The notes under the pieces: model-generated
Told to the model about the DNA's origin: nothing
Seen by the model: only the letters and a program-made list of their open reading frames with translations
The model's database searches: none
Translations under genes and position numbers: made by a program
Shown here: piece by piece, positions 1-4,079 of the stretch
Layout: each line of letters starts with the position of its first letter
Position numbering within the stretch: the first letter of the stretch is position 1
Assembly: GCA_022794295.1 (NCBI GenBank)
Contig: JAAWEO010000127.1
Location: 1-6,417, forward strand
DNA: 6,417 nucleotides
From: Angelakisella sp.
GTDB lineage: Bacteria > Bacillota > Clostridia > Oscillospirales > Ruminococcaceae
Reading direction: 5' to 3'

Positions 1-16
1 GCTCTTAGCGCGGAGA

Positions 17-61
17 GGCTTTGCTCCTTTCTTTTTGAAAGAAAAAAAGAAAGGAGAAGCC
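17..61. repeat. Long A/T-rich hairpin
   Basis: Positions 24-36 and 44-56 are perfect 13-bp inverted arms around a 7-nt loop. After a two-base bulge at 22-23 the pairing continues with 17-21 against 57-61, giving 18 bp in all. One arm is pyrimidine-rich and the other purine-rich, so the transcript is a strong stem in either direction. It lies about 200 bp beyond the end of the deacetylase gene. It may act as a transcript end for that operon or for an unseen gene to the left, or be an intergenic repeat copy. The structure is certain and its role is not. Confidence 0.6.
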
Positions 62-85
62 TGCTCGCCCTGCACCCAGCTACCC

Positions 86-115
86 TGCAAATACACCCCG
101 GTGGGGTGTTTTGCA
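86..115. repeat. GC-rich hairpin with bulged stem
   Basis: ACACCCC (93-99) pairs with GGGGTGT (103-109) across a 3-nt loop. TGCAAA (86-91) pairs with TTTGCA (110-115) after a single bulged T, for 13 bp in total. It is the second of four hairpins downstream of the deacetylase gene. No convincing T tract follows on the minus strand, so it is not a textbook intrinsic terminator for that operon. Confidence 0.5.
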
Positions 116-128
116 ACAACAGCCCCCC

Positions 129-163
129 TCGAATGGACCGGCCCATAAGGCCGGTCCATTCGA
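129..163 (-). terminator. Perfect 15-bp hairpin, possible operon end
   Basis: TCGAATGGACCGGCC (129-143) is perfectly complementary to 149-163 with a 5-nt loop, a very stable stem about 100 bp downstream of the deacetylase stop codon. On the minus strand it is followed by a G-rich stretch instead of a U tract. If it ends transcription it does so unconventionally, or it protects the 3' end of the mRNA from exonucleases. Terminator is the best guess from position. Confidence 0.4.
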
Positions 164-172
164 CCCTCTACA

Positions 173-190
173 GGCCGCCTCCAGGCGGCC
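173..190 (-). repeat. GC hairpin next to the 15-bp stem
   Basis: GGCCGCC (173-179) pairs with GGCGGCC (184-190) across the 4-nt loop TCCA. On the minus strand it is the first hairpin reached after the deacetylase gene, 72 bp past the stop codon, with the 15-bp stem just beyond. No T tract follows. It probably forms a composite 3' structure with its neighbour. Confidence 0.45.
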
Positions 191-261
191 CTAACAAACA
201 CACTCGCCCATCAAACCAGAACTGCCCCAGCGAGCAAGGAAACACACCCCAGCTCCCCCTG

Positions 262-1149
262 TTACCGAAAGGCCTTGGTGATAATCTGCTCCGCCGTTTT
301 TCCCCAGGGCCGGTTGTACCGGGGGATCCGCCGCAGGCACTCCGGGTCCCGGGTGAGGTGGAACACCTTCCCCTGGGCATCCAAGCTGGCCCGGAAGCCC
401 AGCTCCTCCAAAACGGAGTAGCTGTCCTCGCTCACCTTGCCAAAGGGATAGGTGAAGGCGGTGGGGGCGTATCCGGTCATCTCTACAAAACGGGTCTGGC
501 CTGTTTCGATGTCCTCCCGGATGGCCGCCTGGTACGCCTCGGTGCTCTCCCCCTTGCGCTTGCCGATCCCCTTGCGCTGGGCGTTTCCCCCGTTTTTATG
601 CAGGTCGTAGCTGTGGCTCTGGAACTCGACCAGCCCCGAGTTCATCATCTCCCCGATCTGCTCCCAGGTCAGGTGGGAGTAGTTTTCCCGATTCTCGTCC
701 AGCTGGGAGTATTTATCCGTCTCGGATACGATAATGGAGATCACCGCCTTCATCTGGAGCTCCTTTAAAATGGGGAAGGCGTTGAGGTAATTGTTGTAGT
801 ACCCGTCATCAAAGGTGATCATCACCGGCTTTTCCGGCAGCGGGGTCCCCTCCTCCACGTAGTCCAGCAGATCCTGGACCACCACAGTATGGTAGCCGTT
901 TTTTTGCAGCCATTCCAGGTCGCTTCGCAGGGCCTCCGGGGTGATGACATAGTCCCCGGCCCGGCTCTCCTTGCTGTTGATGCTGTGGTACATCAGCACC
1001 GGCAGCGGAATGGGCTTCTGGGCCGCCTCCGCTACTGAGACCACAGCCTGTACCTCTCCGCCCAGGGAGGTCTCGGTCTGCCATACCCCCCAGACCACTG
1101 CCGCTGTAATGGCAAAGACCATTGCCAGACGCAACCCTCGCCTTACCAA
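262..1149 (-). CDS. Membrane-anchored polysaccharide deacetylase (NodB/CE4 domain)
   Basis: The 295-residue product has a hydrophobic segment at about residues 8-23 after RR-type positive charges (signal peptide or signal anchor), so the enzyme should sit outside the membrane. The CE4 domain is complete. It has an LMYHSI strand (52-57), motif 1 TFDDGY (112-117; D114 as likely base, D115 as metal ligand), motif 2 HSYDLH (179-184; H179 and H184 as metal ligands) and motif 3 YPFG (234-237). The family removes N-acetyl groups from peptidoglycan or other N-acetylhexosamine polymers; the exact substrate cannot be read here. The start is TTG: AGGGGG (1158-1163) lies 8 nt before it, while the nearby ATG at 1153-1155 is in another frame. 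The upstream M23 peptidase gene stops 12 nt before this start, so the two are cotranscribed and probably coupled. The family call is firm, the substrate unknown. Confidence 0.93.
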   Translation of the reverse strand: MVRRGLRLAMVFAITAAVVWGVWQTETSLGGEVQAVVSVAEAAQKPIPLPVLMYHSINSKESRAGDYVITPEALRSDLEWLQKNGYHTVVVQDLLDYVEEGTPLPEKPVMITFDDGYYNNYLNAFPILKELQMKAVISIIVSETDKYSQLDENRENYSHLTWEQIGEMMNSGLVEFQSHSYDLHKNGGNAQRKGIGKRKGESTEAYQAAIREDIETGQTRFVEMTGYAPTAFTYPFGKVSEDSYSVLEELGFRASLDAQGKVFHLTRDPECLRRIPRYNRPWGKTAEQIITKAFR

Positions 1150-1157
1150 GGTCCATT

Positions 1158-1163
1158 CCCCCT
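1158..1163 (-). promoter_or_regulatory. Ribosome site overlapping the upstream stop codon
   Basis: On the minus strand AGGGGG lies 8 nt before the TTG start of the deacetylase and shares bases with the TAG stop (1162-1164) of the peptidase gene. Ribosomes finishing the peptidase therefore sit on this site, which suggests translational coupling. It is also the reason for choosing TTG as the start. Confidence 0.7.
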
Positions 1164-2205
1164 ATTCTGTCACTGTAAACTGATATTTCCGCCGGTACTC
1201 CCCGGCCTCCTCCCCTGGGACTACTGTGCACCGCCGCCGTTCCAGAAGGTTTACCAGGGGGTACACATCCACCCAGATCTCGTTGTTCCCTTCCTTCTGG
1301 CTCTCGTCAAAGATCAGCTGGAGGCCAAAGTGAAGGTGGGGGGCGCTCATGCCGTTGGTGTCCGGGGTGGTGCTGTATCCGGTCATTCCCACATACCCGA
1401 TCACCTGGCCCGCCTCCACCTTTGTCCCCTCTGCAATGCCGGAGGCGAAGGGGTGGCCCTTCCGCAGGTGGGCATAGTACCAGTACCGTTTTCCATCCAG
1501 GGACCGGATGCCGATGCGCCAGCCCCCGTACTGGTTCCAGCCGGCGGCCTCCACAATGCCCCCCTCCACCGCCACCACAGGGGTGCCCACCGGGGCCATC
1601 AGGTCGTTGCCTAGGTGCTTCCGGCGGTAGCCGTAGGAGCGGCCCGCCCCGAAATCGTCGTAGTGGGAGTACCCGTACCCCCGGGCGATGGGACAGAAGG
1701 CAGTAAGGCCATAGCCGCTGGTCTCTATAAGCTTTTCCGGGTCCTTGGGGTCTGGCTCCTGGAGAAGGTAGCTCCCCACCAGGTTCCCCAGCACCGCCCC
1801 GTAGGCCTCCCGGTAGTAGTCATAATACTGGTCCGGGCCCTTGCCCAGGAGCTTTTCCGGGGTTTCCCCCTGGCGGAGGGCCTTTGCCATCTCCCGAAGG
1901 TGCTTTTCCTGGTACCGGGAGAAATCCCCGCCGTACCGAGCCCCCAGACAGGCCAGCAGCTCCACCCAGTCCACCGGCTGGACCTGGTCCTCCTTAGGCT
2001 CCCGGTGGGAGGAAATATCCTCGTCCAAGGCGGCGGAAAGCGCGGAGTAGGTGGGACCGAAGTCCACCCATTTGATGAACTTCTTTTCCGGGGCCGCCCG
2101 GGCCCGGACCACCGCAGAGCCCCCGGCCACGCCCAGGACCAGAAGCAGGGCCGCACAAAGGGCCAGGCCCCGGGCCTTCCATTTTCCCACACAACAGTAA
2201 AGCAT
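1162..2205 (-). CDS. Secreted or membrane-anchored M23 (LytM-type) zinc metallopeptidase
   Basis: The 347-residue product begins MLYCCVGKWK, followed by a hydrophobic stretch (about 13-29) ending near ARA, a good signal peptide or anchor. A helical region of unrecognised function spans about 40-160. The peptidase domain follows at about 190-320 and keeps the M23 zinc and catalytic set: H197 and D201 in HLGND, H246 in YYAHL, and H290/H292 in HLHF. M23 enzymes cut peptide cross-bridges in peptidoglycan; with all ligands present this should be active, not a degenerate scaffold. The start at 2203-2205 is chosen because GGGGAGGG lies 8 nt upstream and the signal peptide begins there; an in-frame ATG at 2275-2277 has no ribosome site and would put 24 atypical residues ahead of it. 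The start codon lies in the outer arm of a large inverted repeat. It is the first gene of an operon with the deacetylase, suggesting joint cell-wall remodelling. Confidence 0.93.
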   Translation of the reverse strand: MLYCCVGKWKARGLALCAALLLVLGVAGGSAVVRARAAPEKKFIKWVDFGPTYSALSAALDEDISSHREPKEDQVQPVDWVELLACLGARYGGDFSRYQEKHLREMAKALRQGETPEKLLGKGPDQYYDYYREAYGAVLGNLVGSYLLQEPDPKDPEKLIETSGYGLTAFCPIARGYGYSHYDDFGAGRSYGYRRKHLGNDLMAPVGTPVVAVEGGIVEAAGWNQYGGWRIGIRSLDGKRYWYYAHLRKGHPFASGIAEGTKVEAGQVIGYVGMTGYSTTPDTNGMSAPHLHFGLQLIFDESQKEGNNEIWVDVYPLVNLLERRRCTVVPGEEAGEYRRKYQFTVTE

Positions 2206-2323
2206 CCCGGCTCCCTCCCCTCTAAGAGCCCATTCAAAATCTCCCCCTGTGCCGCCAGGACACCCGCCCTGGCGCATACTTGGGGATCTTGAATCGTCTC
2301 TAAGAGAAGGTATGCCGGGATGC
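2202..2323. repeat. 122-bp imperfect inverted repeat covering the peptidase start codon
   Basis: The outer arms GCATCCCGGC (2202-2211) and GCCGGGATGC (2314-2323) are a perfect 10-bp inverted pair. Further in, TCTAAGAG (2221-2228) faces CTCTAAGA (2297-2304) with one mismatch. The stretch 2232-2246 faces 2282-2294 over 13-14 pairs with one G.U and one bulge in RNA. CGCCAGG (2253-2259) faces CCTGGCG (2268-2274) around an 8-nt loop. In the minus-strand transcript this folds as one long interrupted stem. It places the peptidase AUG (2203-2205) in the base stem and its Shine-Dalgarno stretch (2211-2220) opposite a pyrimidine-rich strand (CCUUCUC), so it should hold back translation. It could instead be a palindromic mobile unit that has been co-opted. 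Confidence 0.7.
2211..2220 (-). promoter_or_regulatory. Ribosome site of the M23 peptidase, inside the inverted repeat
   Basis: The minus strand reads GGGGAGGGAG, with the GGAGG core (2214-2218) 8 nt before the ATG at 2203-2205. It fixes the peptidase start. In the folded leader it lies between two paired segments and faces a CCUUCUC stretch, so its access could be controlled. Confidence 0.7.
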
Positions 2324-2329
2324 GGTGGT

Positions 2330-2410
2330 TCATGCTTTTCTTTGGGTCCATACCTGGGCCAGGATATCCTTTTTTTTCTGGGCCTCCTGCAAGCTGTTTT
2401 CCAGTTTCAT
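2330..2410 (-). CDS. 26-residue leader peptide or small protein upstream of the M23 peptidase
   Basis: A short frame reads MKLENSLQEAQKKKD then ILAQVWTQRKA and a TGA stop. It has one of the best ribosome sites in the window: AGGAGG, 7 nt before the ATG at 2408-2410. A TATACT -10 candidate lies about 33 bp further upstream. The peptide is charged and Lys/Gln-rich, with no signal sequence or membrane segment, and three consecutive Lys codons lie in a run of eight A. The stop codon falls 6 nt before the 5' arm of the large inverted repeat, so a terminating ribosome would cover that arm. This favours a regulatory leader over an independent protein, though an unknown small protein is possible. I do not recognise the sequence. 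Confidence 0.5.
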   Translation of the reverse strand: MKLENSLQEAQKKKDILAQVWTQRKA

Positions 2411-2442
2411 GGCAGTTCCTCCTGTCGTTTTGGTGTGTCCTC

Positions 2443-2471
2443 AGTATACCGGAACCGCCGGAAGAAATCCA
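2443..2471 (-). promoter_or_regulatory. Candidate promoter of the leader/M23/deacetylase operon
   Basis: A -10 box TATACT lies at 2443-2448 on the minus strand, and a weak -35 TGGATT lies at 2466-2471 with a 17-bp spacer. The -10 is good (5 of 6 to consensus) and the -35 poor (3 of 6), so an activator or an alternative sigma factor may be involved. A start near 2436 would give a leader of roughly 230 nt before the peptidase ATG. Confidence 0.4.
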
Positions 2472-2479
2472 CCAGGAAA

Positions 2480-2532
2480 AGCAGGCTTTTTCGCCCGTTT
2501 TCTTTCCATCCGGCGAGCCGGGACAGCCTGCT
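2480..2532. repeat. Inverted pair between divergent promoters
   Basis: AGCAGGCT (2480-2487) and AGCCTGCT (2525-2532) are perfect 8-bp inverted copies 37 bp apart, with a smaller CCGGC/GCCGG palindrome (2510-2521) between them. They lie between the minus-strand promoter candidate at 2443-2471 and the plus-strand promoter at 2534-2562, so they could be paired protein-binding sites. Chance is not excluded. Confidence 0.3.
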
Positions 2533-2533
2533 A

Positions 2534-2562
2534 TTTTCATCCTTTCCGGTTTATGTTATACT
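2534..2562 (+). promoter_or_regulatory. Sigma-A-type promoter of the small membrane protein gene
   Basis: A -35 TTTTCA (2534-2539, 4 of 6), a 17-bp spacer, a TG extension (2554-2555) and a -10 TATACT (2557-2562, 5 of 6) form a good extended promoter. Transcription would begin near 2569 and leave a leader of about 120 nt before the GTG start at 2688. Confidence 0.65.
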
Positions 2563-2687
2563 ATAAACACACTTGACGCTTCATCCAGGCCATTCGAGCA
2601 GCGGCCTCCTTCTGGAGCAAGGTCTGGGTAAAAGCGGACCGCCAGCAGATGACCGGGAAAACACTGGCAGAAACGGAGAGGGAAACT

Positions 2688-2840
2688 GTGAATCAGATTA
2701 TTCAAGCAGTAATCGGCGTAATTTTTATTCTGTATGGTATCGTCTCTTTTCTTCGAGGCAGAGAAAAGCTTTCTCTTTGCCTTGTCTGCGGGGCGGTGGG
2801 AAGCTTCCTATTGTGGTACGCAGCGTACCGGGCAGCCTGA
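2688..2840 (+). CDS. 50-residue two-helix membrane protein, function unknown
   Basis: The product starts MNQIIQAVIGVIFILYGIV and has two hydrophobic segments (about residues 4-20 and 27-46) joined by a short basic loop, FLRGREK. This predicts a hairpin membrane protein with both ends on the same side. The start is taken as GTG at 2688 because GGAGAGGG lies just upstream (GAGG core 6 nt away). An in-frame ATG at 2649 has no ribosome site and would add polar residues. The gene has its own promoter at 2534-2562 and an intrinsic terminator 59 bp after the stop, so it is a single-gene unit, divergent from the cell-wall operon and convergent with the hxlR-type gene. No family is recognised. Possible roles are a small membrane regulator or stress protein; type I toxin-like proteins are usually smaller with one helix, so that is less likely. 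Confidence 0.65.
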   Translation: MNQIIQAVIGVIFILYGIVSFLRGREKLSLCLVCGAVGSFLLWYAAYRAA

Positions 2841-2898
2841 CCCCCCACCGGCGGGAAAGGAAGCGGCCTGCTGGGACGCGGAGCAGACCATAAGCATC

Positions 2899-2943
2899 AA
2901 CAGGCGGGAAAGCCCGAAACGGCTCCCCCGCCTGTTTTGTTTG
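2899..2943 (+). terminator. Intrinsic terminator after the small membrane protein gene
   Basis: AACAGGCGGG (2899-2908) pairs with CCCGCCTGTT (2927-2936). A 2x2 internal loop separates this from an inner AGCC/GGCT stem with a 6-nt loop. TTTTGTTT follows on the plus strand. Read from the minus strand, the same stem comes just after the regulator stop codon at 2950 but has only a short T tail, so it may work weakly in both directions. Confidence 0.8.
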
Positions 2944-2949
2944 CTGCCT

Positions 2950-3327
2950 TCACCGGTGGTCACACCGCTGGCATTGGGTCATGGCGTTTTCCGGGTCCTC
3001 CTTGTAAAACATCCCGGACCACTGGCAGATGCTCTGGAGAATCGGCACCGACGATTCCCCCTTTTCGGTGAGGGAGTATTCTACCCGAGGAGGTATCTCG
3101 TCGTAAGAGCGCCGCGCAATCACCCCGTCAGCGATCAGCTCCTTTAGGGTGGCGGCCAGCACCGCGTCGGTGATGTTGCACATCTCCCCCCGCAGCTCGC
3201 TGTACCGCAAGGTACCCTTGGCCGCCAGGACACAGATTACCCGGGATTTCCACTTCCCCCCGAAGATCTCCAGGCCATATTCCAGGGGACAGCGAATGTC
3301 CGCCTTCAGCTTTTTCTGATACATCAT
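2950..3327 (-). CDS. HxlR-family winged-helix transcriptional regulator
   Basis: The 125-residue product has the HxlR (DUF24, MarR-superfamily) layout: CPLEYGLEIFGGKWK at 13-27, a recognition region about 52-66 (TDAVLAATLKELIADG), and a wing about 70-90 ending RVEYSLTEKG. Members act as dimeric repressors or activators, and several sense thiol-reactive compounds through an N-terminal cysteine; Cys13 is at that position. Five more cysteines are present (32, 50, 101 and the C-terminal pair 119/122 in CQRC), unusually many for such a small protein. Two ATGs stand in tandem; GGAGG is 7 nt from the second (3322-3324) and only 4 from the first, so the second may be the true start. It has its own promoter with a palindrome at the transcription start, suggesting autoregulation, and follows an FMN-type oxidoreductase gene that may be its target. 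Effector unknown. Confidence 0.9.
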   Translation of the reverse strand: MMYQKKLKADIRCPLEYGLEIFGGKWKSRVICVLAAKGTLRYSELRGEMCNITDAVLAATLKELIADGVIARRSYDEIPPRVEYSLTEKGESSVPILQSICQWSGMFYKEDPENAMTQCQRCDHR

Positions 3328-3339
3328 GAGACCTCCCAG

Positions 3340-3352
3340 CTGTTGATAACAG
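3340..3352. promoter_or_regulatory. Palindrome at the hxlR-type gene transcription start
   Basis: CTGTTGATAACAG has 5-bp arms around a 3-bp centre. It begins 1 bp after the -10 box of the minus-strand promoter and ends 3 bp before the ribosome-site stretch. A dimeric winged-helix protein bound here would block initiation, so autoregulation by the gene product is the simplest reading. Confidence 0.45.
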
Positions 3353-3353
3353 G

Positions 3354-3383
3354 ATTATATCACATTCCAGGAAGTCCCGGCAA
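3354..3383 (-). promoter_or_regulatory. Promoter of the hxlR-type regulator
   Basis: The minus strand has a perfect TATAAT (3354-3359) with a TG extension just upstream, and TTGCCG (3378-3383, 4 of 6) as -35 with an 18-bp spacer. It lies between the two minus-strand genes, so the regulator can be made independently of the oxidoreductase gene. Confidence 0.7.
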
Positions 3384-3439
3384 CCGCTTCCTCCGTCAGG
3401 AAATTCCCTTGCCCGCCCCTTGCCGGCATTCCTTTGTAT

Positions 3440-3832
3440 TTACAGGACCTTCTTGTTGTCCGCACCGGGAGTGGTGACAATGACCCTTTCCGGGGTGATG
3501 ACCAGGGCCCCCCTGGCGGTGGCAGCACCGTTAAACACCTTTTCCACCATGGCCTTGAAGGCATCCACCACGGCGCCGGTGGTGACATACTCGGCCACGC
3601 CCTTGAGCTGGTACCCCTCCAGGGTCTTGGCGTCGTAGACAGAAATGGCAATCCTCCCGCCGTTCTCCCGGATGTTCTTCAGCGTGGTCTCCAGGAAGAC
3701 GTCCCCTACCACCAGCCTGCCATCAGCGGTGACATCCTTAAAGGCCACAGGCACAACATTGGGCTCCCCGTTGGCGCAGGTCGCCAGGTCCCACATTCCC
3801 TCTTTCAGCAGCTTGACAACATTCTCATTCAT
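3440..3832 (-). CDS. Pyridoxamine 5'-phosphate oxidase-like FMN-binding split-barrel protein
   Basis: The 130-residue product shows the small single-domain PNPOx-like pattern. It opens with a helix and the strand pair WDLATCANGEPNVVPV (14-29), continues through FLETTLKNIRENGGRIAISVYD (46-67) and GYQLKGVAEYVTTG (73-86), and closes with VITPERVIVTTPGADNKKVL. Such proteins are dimers that bind FMN, or sometimes F420 or heme. Most small members are not true pyridoxine-pathway enzymes, so the substrate is open. ATG at 3830-3832 has GGAGG 8 nt upstream. A strong promoter lies at 3878-3906. The hxlR-type gene follows 112 bp downstream; no terminator is seen between them, so readthrough is possible. 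Oxidoreductase and HxlR regulator pairs often serve redox or electrophile responses, which is inference here. Confidence 0.85.
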   Translation of the reverse strand: MNENVVKLLKEGMWDLATCANGEPNVVPVAFKDVTADGRLVVGDVFLETTLKNIRENGGRIAISVYDAKTLEGYQLKGVAEYVTTGAVVDAFKAMVEKVFNGAATARGALVITPERVIVTTPGADNKKVL

Positions 3833-3877
3833 CGTTGTTTCCTCCGGTTTTTGTATTCGCTCTTTCGGCGTATGCTC

Positions 3878-3906
3878 ATTATACGAGATTGACTTCTGGT
3901 CTTCAA
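3878..3906 (-). promoter_or_regulatory. Promoter of the PNPOx-like gene
   Basis: The minus strand has TTGAAG (3901-3906, 4 of 6) as -35, a 17-bp spacer and a perfect TATAAT (3878-3883). Transcription would start near 3871, about 40 nt before the ATG. ATTGA (3888-3892) and TCAAT (3903-3907) form an inverted pair across the spacer and -35 box, a possible operator. Confidence 0.75.
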
Positions 3907-3916
3907 TATATTAAGA

Positions 3917-3939
3917 AATTTATAAGACACTCATAAATT
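3917..3939. promoter_or_regulatory. AT-rich inverted repeat upstream of the PNPOx-like promoter
   Basis: AATTTAT (3917-3923) and ATAAATT (3933-3939) are perfect 7-bp inverted arms with a 9-bp spacer. They lie just upstream of the minus-strand -35 box in the 247-bp divergent intergenic region. The position suits an activator site or an AT-rich UP-like element. The AT richness makes chance possible. Confidence 0.35.
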
Positions 3940-4004
3940 CAATAGTAATAGGCGGTCCGGCATTTTTCATAAAGAGAAGGCGAAAATTTTGGAGAAAACG
4001 CGGC

Positions 4005-4032
4005 TTGCTCCCACCTGAAAACCTGGTATAAT
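4005..4032 (+). promoter_or_regulatory. Promoter of the psuK-psuG operon
   Basis: A perfect TATAAT (4027-4032) with a TG extension (4024-4025) is preceded by TTGCTC (4005-4010, 3 of 6) at a 16-bp spacing. The strong extended -10 compensates for the weak -35. Transcription should start around 4039, inside the repeat of TAAGCA half-sites. Confidence 0.7.
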
Positions 4033-4033
4033 A

Positions 4034-4059
4034 TAAGCAGTTGCTTAAATCATAAGCAA
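4034..4059. promoter_or_regulatory. Operator-like TAAGCA half-site array before psuK
   Basis: TAAGCA (4034-4039), TGCTTA (4042-4047) and TAAGCA (4053-4058) alternate in orientation, making two overlapping palindromes. One is TAAGCA-gt-TGCTTA; the other is TTGCTTA (4041-4047) against TAAGCAA (4053-4059) with a 5-bp spacer. A further AAGCAAAA follows at 4060-4067. The array covers the probable transcription start and stops just before the ribosome site AGGAGG, an ideal place for a repressor. The DNA-binding domain encoded in psuK itself is the obvious candidate ligand. Confidence 0.55.
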
Positions 4060-4079
4060 AAGCAAAAGGAGGGCCGCTT

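Noticed and set aside
2206..2277. A 24-residue N-terminal extension of the M23 peptidase starting at ATG 2275-2277
   Set aside because: There is no ribosome site before it, the residues precede a complete signal peptide, and they are read from within the inverted repeat; the start at 2205 has a strong site 8 nt upstream.
1615..2292. A 225-codon plus-strand frame opposite the peptidase, and a similar one at 106-768 opposite the deacetylase
   Set aside because: Both mirror recognised genes, show Pro/Gly/Val-rich shadow composition and lack ribosome sites.
2330..2410. The leader frame as the frameshifted beginning of a longer gene, broken at the run of eight A
   Set aside because: Neither other frame continues into a recognisable protein before the peptidase signal peptide, and the stop codon position relative to the stem makes sense as it stands.
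2649..2687. ATG at 2649 as the start of the small membrane protein
   Set aside because: It is in frame but has no Shine-Dalgarno sequence; GTG at 2688 follows GGAGAGGG and begins directly before the first membrane helix.
2573..2687. A T-box or other known riboswitch in the 120-nt leader of the small membrane protein gene
   Set aside because: No T-box core motif or other riboswitch signature is visible; only weak 4-5 bp stems are present.
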